A stretch of 64,000 bases of DNA from Deltaproteobacteria bacterium UBA6601 (GTDB lineage: Bacteria > Myxococcota_A > UBA796 > UBA9615). The position numbers and the translations under genes were made by a program. Positions 19,610 to 28,177 of the stretch are shown here, in pieces (position 1 is the stretch's first letter; each line of letters begins with the position of its first letter). The stretch covers positions 54,352-118,351 of the forward strand of contig DJIF01000084.1 in NCBI GenBank assembly GCA_002433485.1, read 5' to 3'. The notes below the pieces were generated by a model, which ran no database searches, was not told the DNA's origin, and saw only the letters and a program-made list of their open reading frames with translations.

Positions 19610-19791
19610 CCATTGGTCTCGGCTCCTTTCCCTGAGGCCTCTGCAGCGCACCCACTCGCACGCAAGAGACCGCGCCGCAGTGGTAGCACGAGGCATGGTC
19701 GCGGGCAACGGTCCTTCCCTGCCAAGCTGTTCAAGTCCAGTCAACTTCAGCTCGGCCGCTCGCAAGCGGCACCCACCCTTCGTCATGTTGC

Positions 19792-20019
19792 TCAATAGTG
19801 CGGCGGAAGGTCCTCCTCTGGCGCAGGCAGTTCTCCTGGCGGATTCTGAAGTTGTTCGACCAGCTGCTCGATCCGACGTTCCAACCTCGAGATGCGATTT
19901 TCAAACCCACGGACAAAGGCCTCGAGACGCTCATTATCCGAGCGCCGTTCCTCGCTGCGCAGCTCCAACTCTATAAGACGGCCCTCAAGTCCCTGGGATG
20001 TAGTCTCTTCGGTGCTCAC
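19792..20019 (-). CDS. slyX: SlyX family protein
   Basis: This small protein of 75 residues is a coiled coil (LEGRLIELELRSEERRSDNE, then SRLERRIEQLVEQL) ending in EEDLPPHY. The Pro-Pro-His-Tyr tail and the length match SlyX, a widespread protein whose molecular role is unknown. I start it at the GTG at 20019, which has GGAG eight bases upstream. The longer reading to 20109 adds a Cys/Arg-rich stretch foreign to the family. It is divergent from the fused RNA-modification gene starting at 20134. Confidence 0.8.
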   Translation of the reverse strand: MSTEETTSQGLEGRLIELELRSEERRSDNERLEAFVRGFENRISRLERRIEQLVEQLQNPPGELPAPEEDLPPHY

Positions 20020-20133
20020 TGCTCTGTCTCCGCAACTGCCCACAGCTTGCACGCAGCTTCTCCGCATTGTACCTCTCGCACAAGCTGTAGAGATGTCCTC
20101 CACAGTCATGTGACACCCGAACGAGGAAGTGCC

Positions 20134-22278
20134 GTGCGAAGCGTAACGCTACTGGTGCCCTCCCCCGCCGATCCGCAGCGACTGGACCGATTCGTCGTGG
20201 CCAACGTCAGCGAGCTCTCAAGACGCCAGGTCAAAGGCCTGATAAACGCCGGAAAAGTAAAGGTGCAGGGGCGATTGGAGCGACGCGCTGGACGGCATTT
20301 GAAGCCAGGTGAGACGGTGTCGGTCGAGTACCGACCGTCCTGGAGCGGCCAGGCTCTGCCAGCAGCCTTGCGGGTCGTCCATCAAGGGCAGGGATGGCTG
20401 GCCATCGACAAGCCCAGCGGGGTTGCCAGCCACGACAGCGGCGATCACGAGCTCCCCTCCATTACCGCTTTGCTCGACGCAGATTCAGATCCTGAGCGCC
20501 GCGAGCTGCGCCCTATTCATCGCCTAGATCGCAGCACATCTGGCCTGCTACTGCTCGCCGCAGGAACGCACCGAGCCGAGCTCTCCGCGCTGTTCGCCCA
20601 GCGAAGCATCTCCAAGGAATACCTCGCTGTGGTCCACCCGGCACCCAAAAAGGCTGCCGGAAAGATCGACGGCCCGACCATCGAAGGCAAGCCCTGCTCG
20701 CTAAGCTGGCAGTTGCTCAGAACCTCCCAGGATGGCAGCCGCGCTGAGCTGCTGGTACGCCCCGACCAGGGTCGCTGGCACCAGGTACGCATTCAACTCA
20801 GCGCTGCCGGGCATCCCCTGATCGGTGACATGGAGCACGGACATCCGGTCCCCGGCGGAGCTCCTCGACTGGCCCTCCACGCCCAGCGCTTAAGCTGTGA
20901 TCGATTCGACATCAGCTGCCCTCCACCACCATCCTGGGAAGATCTTCTGGAGCCCAGCACGAACACAGCAGAAGCCCTATCGAGGGCAACGAGCAGCCAG
21001 CAGACTGCTGCGGACAGCAGCCGCCGCCAAGACTCAGGCAACACGCTATCGACGCAAAGCAACAGACTCCCGTCGCTGCGAATCTCCCGCGCCTCGGCCA
21101 GAATCCTGGCAGCTGGTCACCCTTGGTTGATTCAAGATCGATGGACTGGTGATCTGAGCGGCCTGCAACAAGGGCAGCCCATTCGACTGTTCGACGAAAA
21201 GGACCGATTTGTTGCGACCGCGCTGGCCGATCCTGAGCGCGAGCTATGTGCCTGGGTGCTCTCCAGACGACCCGCTGAGGAGCCTTCCCCGGAGTTGTGG
21301 GTTCAGCGAGCTGCAGCCGCAATTGAACGGCGCTCTGAACTTCTTAACGACCCAGGCTGTAACGCACTACGCCTGATTCACGGCGCCGCCGACGGCTTTC
21401 CTGGACTCAGCATAGACCTCTGGGGGGAATTGCTGGTAGCGACCCTGCGCAGCCCTGCCTTAAGGACAATGGCCACCGCTGCCTACCAGGGCCTCCGCAA
21501 TCAGTTGGGCGAGCGACCGCTGCTGGAACGAGACCACTTCACCGACCTCCGCACTACAAAACGGAGCAATGCGCGTCTTACGCAGCGATGGATTGATCCG
21601 CCAACAACAGAGCTGCCCAGCTCGTGGTGGGTCCAGGAGGCTGAACTCAGTTACCTCGTCTCACCGCTACAGGGCCTATCGAGCGGGCTGTATCCAGATC
21701 AGCGCTCCAACCGCGCGCTACTCAGCGCGCTACTGAAACAGAACCCTGGCGGCCAGGTGGCCAACCTGTTCTCGCACACCGGGGCATTCTCGGTGGCCTG
21801 TGCTGCGGCAGGAGCAGAGCGGGTTTGGTCGATCGACCTCTCTCGACCGTGGAGTGAGGTGGCGCGAAGAAACCTTCAGCAAAACCAGATCAGTGAGCAG
21901 GACCACCCTGTCATCACAGCCAGCGCCCACGCCTGGTTGGAATCTCACACGGAACCCCTTGCTGGGATCATCCTGGACCCTCCAAGTCGCTCAAGCGGAG
22001 CTCGCAGAGATGGCGGATGGAGCAGCAGAAAGGACTACAAGGAAATGATCCGACTGGCAGCTACACGCCTTAGACCTGGCGGTTGGATGCTGTGCTGCAG
22101 CAACCTAAAAGGGGTGCGCAATCGCTGGCTTCAAGAGCAGATCCAAACCGGAATCACAGCTGCCGGCAGAGCAGTGATCCAGCGGCGCAATGCGCCGCCT
22201 TCACCAGACTTCCCTACCCTAAAGGGCTTCCCAGAGGGGCGCTCCTTCCAGGCCTCGTTGGTGTGGCTGGATGAATGA
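20134..22278 (+). CDS. Fusion: RluA-type pseudouridine synthase plus RlmI-like methyltransferase
   Basis: One 714-residue frame joins two RNA-modifying enzymes. Residues 1-65 form an S4 RNA-binding domain (LDRFV, SRRQVKGLINAG). Residues 75-270 are an RluA-type pseudouridine synthase with HRLDRSTSG and catalytic D132. A Ser/Thr/Gln-rich linker spans about 275-315. Residues 315-385 resemble the PUA domain of RlmI-type 23S rRNA methyltransferases (RISRASARILAAGHPW). The rest is a Rossmann methyltransferase with LFSHTGAFSVACAAAGA for SAM binding and ILDPPSRS for catalysis. The GTG at 20134 has AGGAAG before it, and protein similarity begins there; the 112 residues of open frame upstream overlap slyX and look random. 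A sequencing error joining two genes is possible, but no stop or frameshift marks the junction. Confidence 0.88.
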   Translation: MRSVTLLVPSPADPQRLDRFVVANVSELSRRQVKGLINAGKVKVQGRLERRAGRHLKPGETVSVEYRPSWSGQALPAALRVVHQGQGWLAIDKPSGVASHDSGDHELPSITALLDADSDPERRELRPIHRLDRSTSGLLLLAAGTHRAELSALFAQRSISKEYLAVVHPAPKKAAGKIDGPTIEGKPCSLSWQLLRTSQDGSRAELLVRPDQGRWHQVRIQLSAAGHPLIGDMEHGHPVPGGAPRLALHAQRLSCDRFDISCPPPPSWEDLLEPSTNTAEALSRATSSQQTAADSSRRQDSGNTLSTQSNRLPSLRISRASARILAAGHPWLIQDRWTGDLSGLQQGQPIRLFDEKDRFVATALADPERELCAWVLSRRPAEEPSPELWVQRAAAAIERRSELLNDPGCNALRLIHGAADGFPGLSIDLWGELLVATLRSPALRTMATAAYQGLRNQLGERPLLERDHFTDLRTTKRSNARLTQRWIDPPTTELPSSWWVQEAELSYLVSPLQGLSSGLYPDQRSNRALLSALLKQNPGGQVANLFSHTGAFSVACAAAGAERVWSIDLSRPWSEVARRNLQQNQISEQDHPVITASAHAWLESHTEPLAGIILDPPSRSSGARRDGGWSSRKDYKEMIRLAATRLRPGGWMLCCSNLKGVRNRWLQEQIQTGITAAGRAVIQRRNAPPSPDFPTLKGFPEGRSFQASLVWLDE

Positions 22279-22347
22279 CGAGATCATGTTAAGCAGCATC
22301 GTCTACGGCTGCTCGCGAAGCTGACCGAGGCAGGCTAGAGTCCCCCT

Positions 22348-22674
22348 GTGGCCAGCAGCACACCAAAGCGAGACGTCAAATCCATCAACCCGGCCTGGGA
22401 GAAGGACGAACAGACGACAAGTGCGCTACCTGGGACCAGCGCCGCCGGGGCCTTGGCGCGATCTGTAGCGGCAGCTACTCGCCGCATCGCACCGGCACTA
22501 TTCCATTGGATCTCGGGAAAAGCCCCGGAACTGAGCCTACGGTGGGGAAGTCGCGAGTACGCGCTTCGCTACGATGGAATCCACGAGAAGCGACGCGAAG
22601 GCAAGGCTTGGCGCGACAACCCCAAGAGCAACTACAATGAGGCGGTCCGGCGTCGTCAGGAGCGCAAAAGCTAG
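22348..22674 (+). CDS. Small basic hypothetical protein
   Basis: A GTG-initiated frame of 108 residues fills the space between the fused RNA-modification gene and the convergent TPR lipoprotein gene. The product is rich in Ala, Arg and Lys, with a moderately hydrophobic middle (RIAPALFHWISG) and a charged C-terminus (HEKRREGKAWRDNPKSN). I recognise no family. It is the only frame here with plausible composition, but there is no convincing ribosome-binding site before the GTG, so it could be non-coding. Confidence 0.45.
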   Translation: MASSTPKRDVKSINPAWEKDEQTTSALPGTSAAGALARSVAAATRRIAPALFHWISGKAPELSLRWGSREYALRYDGIHEKRREGKAWRDNPKSNYNEAVRRRQERKS

Positions 22675-22701
22675 CATCGCCGAGATCCGTGAACCAAAGA
22701 A

Positions 22702-23877
22702 TCACGGAATTTCAGGGACTGTCTCCTGACCATCAGCAAAGAGCTCCTGCAACAAACCCTCACAACGGCTCAATGCTTCCGAAATAGCCACGATCCAGGC
22801 GTCTTCCAACTGGTAGCGCTGGGCATCCCGAAGGACCTCTCGATAGTCACTGGCCGCGCGCTCGAGAAAACGCCCTGTGGCCTCTTCCAGGAGTTCCCGA
22901 TAGACAGCCCCATGCTCTCCATCCAGTTGAGACGGCTTCGGTGCGGCCAACAAGTCGCGACGAAAGTCTTCATACACTCCACCAAGAGCGAGTGCTGCTG
23001 CACCACTCCAAGCCGCCTCCAGGTGTCTTAGACACCGCTTGAAGTGACGCCGCGCCTCGAGCAGATCGCGAGCTTTATCGGTGAGCCGCTGGTCCAGGAG
23101 TTCAAGGTTATCGACCGCATCTAAGGAGTGACTAGCGGCCCTCATCCGGTACACCTTGCCCACGTGGTACCAGAGCATGGCGGACTGGAATGGGTAGCGA
23201 TCACCCTCCCGCAATGCACGCTTGCGGATGGCCCTACCGATTGCCTTAATGTTCCACTCAGCCCGTTCAAAGTTGCCCTCTTGAGCAGTAACGATAGCGT
23301 AGAGGATCTGTGCCTCCCAGCGCTCTGGCAGAACCAACTCGGTCTCTGCGAGCGCCTTATCAAGCGGAGCTCTGGACTCCTCGACCCGACCGAGCCGTTG
23401 CAGCAAGGCGGCGATCCGAGTGCGGGTTTCTGCGGCATCCTGGCGAAGATCGAGACCGCACAGCTCTACATAGCGAGCAAAGGCTCCTATAGCAGCTTCA
23501 AGATCGCCCAACTTCTCCAGCGAAAGGCCTAGGTTGTAGTGAGCCGAAAGGGCACCCTCGGCATCGGGGAATTCATCAACAAGGCGACCGTAGAGTGCCG
23601 CACTTAGTTCAACATCCCCACGCTGAAAAGCCTCATAACCGAGATGAAACAGGTCCCCAGCGTCGTAACCATCAAGCCCGGTAAGAAGGTCATCGCCGGC
23701 GCGGATTCGAGTGGGATCAAGGCGCAGTCCGGCGGGCGGCTGACCTGCTGGCAGCTTGGCCGCATCCTGGACCTGAGGGGGGCCACCGCGTTGATGCGCA
23801 CAACCGAAACTGCCAAACAACAGTACAGCGAAACAAAGCACCAGCAACCGAGAAAAAGCCAGGCCGGCGCTGCTCAA
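22702..23877 (-). CDS. Tetratricopeptide-repeat lipoprotein
   Basis: The 391-residue product has a signal peptide with a Cys at residue 26 (LFGSFGC), suggesting lipid attachment. TPR-like helices follow: LGYEAFQRGDVELSAALYGR, AHYNLGLSLEKLGDLEAAIG and further degenerate repeats to about 260. The C-terminal third is helical and charged, with no known motif. Its role is unknown; such proteins often scaffold envelope complexes. The TTG start forms a TTGA overlap with the miaB stop, so it is translated with miaB, and it closes the long minus-strand run that begins at mreB. Confidence 0.78.
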   Translation of the reverse strand: MSSAGLAFSRLLVLCFAVLLFGSFGCAHQRGGPPQVQDAAKLPAGQPPAGLRLDPTRIRAGDDLLTGLDGYDAGDLFHLGYEAFQRGDVELSAALYGRLVDEFPDAEGALSAHYNLGLSLEKLGDLEAAIGAFARYVELCGLDLRQDAAETRTRIAALLQRLGRVEESRAPLDKALAETELVLPERWEAQILYAIVTAQEGNFERAEWNIKAIGRAIRKRALREGDRYPFQSAMLWYHVGKVYRMRAASHSLDAVDNLELLDQRLTDKARDLLEARRHFKRCLRHLEAAWSGAAALALGGVYEDFRRDLLAAPKPSQLDGEHGAVYRELLEEATGRFLERAASDYREVLRDAQRYQLEDAWIVAISEALSRCEGLLQELFADGQETVPEIP

Positions 23878-25256
23878 GAAAGCACCTCAAGCCTGCGGCG
23901 AGGGCTGACCTTGGCGCCCAACGGGCTCGGATCATGGCCGAGAAGGCTGTTGCTCAAGGCGCGCTCTACCCCGACCTCAACCAATTGGCCAATCAGGGCG
24001 GTATCGCCTGGGAAATTAACGATCCAGTTCTGCGATATTCGACCACTAAGCCAACTTGGATCGCGGCGACTGGGGCCCTCCACCAGGACCGGCACCCTGC
24101 GCCCCTCAAAAGCAACCATCTTGCGCTGGGTAATCTCAGCCTGGAGGTGTTGAACCTCATGCAGCCTGCGTTTCTTGACCTCGGCGGGCACATCATCGGC
24201 GAGACTTCTTGCCGCCGGCGTATGGGGCCGGACACTGTAGGCAAAGGAGTAGATAAAGTCGTACTCAACCTCTGCCAACAGGCTCAAGGTGGCCTGATGC
24301 TCTTCCTCTGTCTCACCGCAGAAGCCAACGATAATATCCGTTGAGAGGGCAATATCAGGGCGGGCCTGACGGAGGTCACGAACCAGCGTGAGGTACTCCT
24401 CACGGCTGTGCCGACGACGCATTCGCGCAAGCATCGAGTCGGCTCCAGCCTGCACAGGCAGGTGAAAGTAGGAGCACAGTCTGGGCTCTGTAGCGAACAG
24501 CTCCACAAGGCCTGGATCAAGATCCCAGGGATTGGACGTCGTGAATCGAACGCGCTTGATCCCGGGCACCGCAGCGATGCTCCCAAGCAACTCGTGAAAA
24601 GGCGGTTCAGCACTCTTCTTCAAGCCGTAGCTGTTGACATTCTGCCCAAGCACGGTGACCTCGGCGACACCACGGGCGGCGAGCGCACGCACCTCAGCCA
24701 GCACCTCAGCAGCAGGTCGAGAAGCTTCGCGGCCTCGGGTAAATGGCACGATGCAGAAGGAGCAAAAGCTGTCACAGCCCTTTTGGATAGTGACGAATGC
24801 GGTCACGCCCTTCTCGCCACGAACCACGATGTCGTTGGTGAACGGATAGTTCTGCCGGTCAAGCTGCTCAGTGGCCAATACCCGCGACCGGCTGAGCTGC
24901 ACATCCAACAGCAGCCCCGGCAAGCGCGGAATAGCATCGGGCCCCATCACCAGGTCGAGGTAGGGAAAGCTGCGCAGCAGAGCGCCCGACTCCTGCTGCG
25001 CATAGCAGCCGGTAACTCCCAACACCAATCCGTCCCGTTCCTCCTTGAGCGAACGCAAGCGACCCATCATCGAGCGCAGCTTCTGCTCCGGCTTCTCCCG
25101 CACCGAACAGGTATTGAGCAAGATCACATCGGCAAGTTCGGGGCTATCGGTCTGGACGTAGCCGTCCGCTTCGAGCAAGCGCAGCATCTTGCCGCTGTCG
25201 AGCTCGTTCATCTGGCACCCGAAGGTGCGCATATAAACTCGCTTCAGCTGCTCCAC
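23874..25256 (-). CDS. miaB: tRNA-2-methylthio-N6-dimethylallyladenosine synthase
   Basis: MiaB adds a methylthio group to A37 of tRNAs that read codons starting with U. It is a radical-SAM enzyme with two Fe-S clusters. Visible are the N-terminal cluster ligands C14 (TFGCQMNE), C50 (NTCSVREKPE) and C84, the radical-SAM motif CDSFCSFC (C161, C165, C168), and a C-terminal TRAM-like segment. Length (460) is normal. It starts with a GTG that overlaps fabD by 13 bases; an ATG eight codons in is possible. The retained NEL.SGKM element and PFTRGRE support MiaB over RimO. Confidence 0.93.
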   Translation of the reverse strand: MEQLKRVYMRTFGCQMNELDSGKMLRLLEADGYVQTDSPELADVILLNTCSVREKPEQKLRSMMGRLRSLKEERDGLVLGVTGCYAQQESGALLRSFPYLDLVMGPDAIPRLPGLLLDVQLSRSRVLATEQLDRQNYPFTNDIVVRGEKGVTAFVTIQKGCDSFCSFCIVPFTRGREASRPAAEVLAEVRALAARGVAEVTVLGQNVNSYGLKKSAEPPFHELLGSIAAVPGIKRVRFTTSNPWDLDPGLVELFATEPRLCSYFHLPVQAGADSMLARMRRRHSREEYLTLVRDLRQARPDIALSTDIIVGFCGETEEEHQATLSLLAEVEYDFIYSFAYSVRPHTPAARSLADDVPAEVKKRRLHEVQHLQAEITQRKMVAFEGRRVPVLVEGPSRRDPSWLSGRISQNWIVNFPGDTALIGQLVEVGVERALSNSLLGHDPSPLGAKVSPRRRLEVLS

Positions 25257-26158
25257 GACTCGGACTCGAAGTCACTGGCCTCTGCCTTACGCTCAAAGCG
25301 CTTGACCAAGCCGCACAGGGTGCGCCCGGCTCCAACCTCCAACCAGCGGTCAACACCGCGCTCCACCAGAGTGGCCATGGACTGCTGCCAGAGCACCGGC
25401 CTGCTCACCTGGCGAACCAATCGATCTCGAATCTCCGCCGGACTCGACTGGTCGGCCCACTGAGCGGTGACGTTGGGTACATAAGGAAGAACCTGCGGGG
25501 CGATCTCAACCTCCTCCAAGGCGACCGCAAGGCGCTCCCCAGCCGGAGCCAACAGCGAACAATGAAAGGGAGCCGATACATTCAGCTTCTTGGCAATGCC
25601 CCGGTATTCCTTGATCCGTCCACAAGCCCGATCGACTGCCTCAACATGACCGGCGATGACCACCTGGCCAACCGTATTGTAGGCGGAAGGCTCAAGCACC
25701 TGACCTTGCGCTGAATCCGCACACAGCGCTTCAATGACCGCCGGGTCCTTAATGCCGATAATTGCGGCCATGGTCCCAACACCCAAAGGCACGGCACTCT
25801 GCATGGCCTGGCCTCGGAGTCGAGTCAGCCGAACAGCATCAGCAAAATCGATGGCACCCGCACAGACCAGCGCGCTGTACTCACCCAGCGAGTGTCCAGC
25901 GACCACATCCGGGCGGTGCCCCTCAGCTTCAAGTACTCGTGAATAGGCGACCGCGACTGTCAACAGCGCCGGCTGGGTATTCTCAGTGCGAGTAAGGAGC
26001 TCATCAGGCCCCTCAAGAATGACTTTGGACAAGGCCTCTCCGAGAGCCTCATCAGCCTCTTCGAAGGTCTGTCGTACCAGCTGAGAGCGCCCCAACCAGT
26101 CGCTTCCCATTCCAACTGCCTGACTCCCCTGACCGGGAAACACATGAGCCGTAGTCAT
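25244..26158 (-). CDS. fabD: Malonyl-CoA:ACP transacylase
   Basis: FabD loads malonyl groups onto acyl carrier protein for fatty acid synthesis. The 304-residue protein begins with FPGQGSQAVGMG, has the nucleophile Ser90 in VAGHSLGEYSAL, and the catalytic His in NVSAPFHCSLL. The ATG is preceded by TGAGGTGAGGTAGAG, a strong ribosome-binding region. It is isolated from other fab genes here: rodA and a lipoprotein lie upstream, miaB downstream. Confidence 0.94.
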   Translation of the reverse strand: MTTAHVFPGQGSQAVGMGSDWLGRSQLVRQTFEEADEALGEALSKVILEGPDELLTRTENTQPALLTVAVAYSRVLEAEGHRPDVVAGHSLGEYSALVCAGAIDFADAVRLTRLRGQAMQSAVPLGVGTMAAIIGIKDPAVIEALCADSAQGQVLEPSAYNTVGQVVIAGHVEAVDRACGRIKEYRGIAKKLNVSAPFHCSLLAPAGERLAVALEEVEIAPQVLPYVPNVTAQWADQSSPAEIRDRLVRQVSRPVLWQQSMATLVERGVDRWLEVGAGRTLCGLVKRFERKAEASDFESESWSS

Positions 26159-26162
26159 CTCT

Positions 26163-26984
26163 CTACCTCACCTCAATGTTGGCGCAGGCGACTGCAAGCA
26201 GCCGCGTCTCGTTTTGACACTTGACCTCGCGATGCAACGCGAGTCCCTTCTTACCCAGGAAGCGGGTCTCGTAGTCAACCCGCCAATGAACCCTCTGACC
26301 GTTAACCTCAATAGGCATGTCGATGATCTCGGCTTCACCGTTTACCCACAGATCGACCTGCGGAACACAGCCCTGGGGTATCACGGAACTGGGCGACCAC
26401 TGCGCCAGGGTCAGAGAGTCGGCAGTAATCACCGGCACCTCTCCCACCGCGCTTAGCTTGCCCGGCGCCTTCGATCGAGCCGCGCGGCCCAGCGCCAACC
26501 GCTCGGTGCAGGGTGCAAAATCAAGGCGGCTGAGATCGAAGGCCACGAAGGTGTGTGGTGAAGATGGATGATCCACTTCCGTGGGCTGGGCGGCAGGGCC
26601 AGAGACCCAGCCATCCGCTACATCAAGCCGACACTTGGCGTTGAGGGAGACCTTAAGTCGTCGCTTACGTTGGCTCACCTGCCCCTGCTCGACGAAGTCC
26701 ATAGACTCGTTCCCAGTACGCCGTCCGACCAGCGAAAAACGCTCGTCCAGTCCACCAGCAACGTAGGTCGCCAAGACCTGTTCTCCTTCGCGGGCGAAGC
26801 GAATGCGGAACTTGGAGTTAATGGACTGCTCTCCGTCCAGTCGACCGAAAGTGCCGGCAAGACTATCCATGTTGAGGTCACCACAACGGTGCAGAACCAC
26901 CGCGACTTCGTCATCAGAAGGTCCGCAGCCCACAGCCGAGGTCAAGGCAAACAGAACGGCAAGGATGAAGTAGCAACGGGTCAT
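26163..26984 (-). CDS. Hypothetical lipoprotein
   Basis: I place the start at the ATG at 26984, giving 273 residues that open with a signal peptide and Cys at residue 20 (TSAVGC). The longer open frame runs 99 residues further into the rodA 3' region without merit. The mature protein has six further Cys spread over the chain and is beta-rich by eye (RRTGNESMDFVEQGQ, LKVSLNAKCRLD). I recognise no family. It sits between rodA and fabD on the same strand, with only four bases before fabD, so it is probably co-expressed with them. Confidence 0.7.
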   Translation of the reverse strand: MTRCYFILAVLFALTSAVGCGPSDDEVAVVLHRCGDLNMDSLAGTFGRLDGEQSINSKFRIRFAREGEQVLATYVAGGLDERFSLVGRRTGNESMDFVEQGQVSQRKRRLKVSLNAKCRLDVADGWVSGPAAQPTEVDHPSSPHTFVAFDLSRLDFAPCTERLALGRAARSKAPGKLSAVGEVPVITADSLTLAQWSPSSVIPQGCVPQVDLWVNGEAEIIDMPIEVNGQRVHWRVDYETRFLGKKGLALHREVKCQNETRLLAVACANIEVR

Positions 26985-27049
26985 GGGCGGCCTTATAGCA
27001 GAGGACAGGAAAGAGGCCGGAAACCTTGCCAAAGGCAAGGAAACAAAGT

Positions 27050-28177
27050 TCAGGCAGTACCGCGCACCGAAACTGACCACAGCATCCCACTGCCGACCAA
27101 CATCGTTAGCACGGATGAGCCGCCATAGGACATAAAGGGCAAGGTGACGCCAGTGATGGGCAGCAGCCCTAACACCCCGCCTAGGTTGATGCACACGTGA
27201 CAAAAGAACACCGCCACAATCCCTGCACAGAGCAAGGCACCAAAACGGTCCCGCGCATGCCAGGCAATCCACAGACCACAAAGCATATAGGTGAAATAAA
27301 GGAGCAACAGAGCAACGCAGCCCACATAGCCCCGCTCCTCAGCAAAGACCGAAAAGATGAAGTCGGTGTGCTGCTCGGGCAGGAAACGGAGCCGACCCTG
27401 GGTGTTATTGCCAAAACCCTTTCCCAGCAACCGACCCGAGCCGATGGCATAGCGGCCCTGGATGGCCTGGTAGCCGTGACCCTTGGGATCCGCATCGGGT
27501 GAGAGGAGGGCATCAACCCGGTCCCGCTGATAGTCACCCAGCACATGGACGTAGGCCAGTGGCGCTGCGAGACCGGCCACCAGAACCAACATCAACAGGC
27601 TCCGCCAGCGCAGCCCCACGACAAAGACCATCACCCCATAGACTGAGCACAAAAACAGGGTGGTCCCAAGGTCCGGTCCTTTGAATACCAGCAAGGCAGT
27701 GGGTAGCAGGAGCATGGCAGTCGGAAAAAGCAGATCTCTGAGATTCCAGCCCTGTGGACGCGACTGAGCCGCAAAGTATCGAGCGGCAGCGAGGACCAGG
27801 CTTAGTTTCGCCAATTCAGAAGGCTGTAGGCTGAATGCTCCCAAGGGCAGCCATCGCTGTGCCCCCCCACGCACCGGCCCGACCAACAGAACCACCAGCA
27901 GCAACAGCAGAGTGACCCCCAGGGCACCGTAGGCGCAACGCTCATAGAGCCGCGGTGGGACAGCAGCCGCGGCGACCATCAAACCCAGCCCCAACCCCAT
28001 GTAGACGACCTGCCTGGTGAATGCCCGAGGAGCCCCCTCCAAGAGCGGCGAACCGGCGGCAGAGTAGAGGGTCAGCAGACCTACCACGCAGAGACTCACA
28101 GTGACGACCAGCAGAGGCCAATCGACCAGGCGCTGACGGCCGCCGATGCTGGCTGTCTCCAAAGCCCTGGCCATCAC
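27050..28177 (-). CDS. rodA: Rod-shape determining SEDS glycosyltransferase RodA
   Basis: RodA polymerises peptidoglycan glycan strands during cell elongation, paired with PBP2. The 375-residue protein is strongly hydrophobic with about ten membrane segments. It has the SEDS motifs GAQRWLPLG...QPSELAKL, FKGPDLGTTL, the extracytoplasmic loop with LGKGFGNNTQ and LPEQHTDFIF, and the C-terminal GVTLPFMSYGGSS. The last-named motifs favour RodA over FtsW, as does its GTG start overlapping mrdA by 4 bases. Confidence 0.95.
   Translation of the reverse strand: MMARALETASIGGRQRLVDWPLLVVTVSLCVVGLLTLYSAAGSPLLEGAPRAFTRQVVYMGLGLGLMVAAAAVPPRLYERCAYGALGVTLLLLLVVLLVGPVRGGAQRWLPLGAFSLQPSELAKLSLVLAAARYFAAQSRPQGWNLRDLLFPTAMLLLPTALLVFKGPDLGTTLFLCSVYGVMVFVVGLRWRSLLMLVLVAGLAAPLAYVHVLGDYQRDRVDALLSPDADPKGHGYQAIQGRYAIGSGRLLGKGFGNNTQGRLRFLPEQHTDFIFSVFAEERGYVGCVALLLLYFTYMLCGLWIAWHARDRFGALLCAGIVAVFFCHVCINLGGVLGLLPITGVTLPFMSYGGSSVLTMLVGSGMLWSVSVRGTA

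Noticed and set aside
19581..19791. SAM or SAH riboswitch upstream of the beta-synthase gene
   Set aside because: The leader lacks the conserved elements of those riboswitches that I can recall; only a simple hairpin over the ribosome-binding site is supported.
19798..20133. N-terminal extension of the pseudouridine synthase fusion
   Set aside because: It overlaps slyX on the other strand, has no S4-family similarity and no ribosome-binding site; a GTG with AGGAAG at 20134 fits.
26985..27281. N-terminal extension of the lipoprotein between rodA and fabD
   Set aside because: The extra 99 residues overlap rodA and would hide the signal peptide and lipobox that start at 26984.
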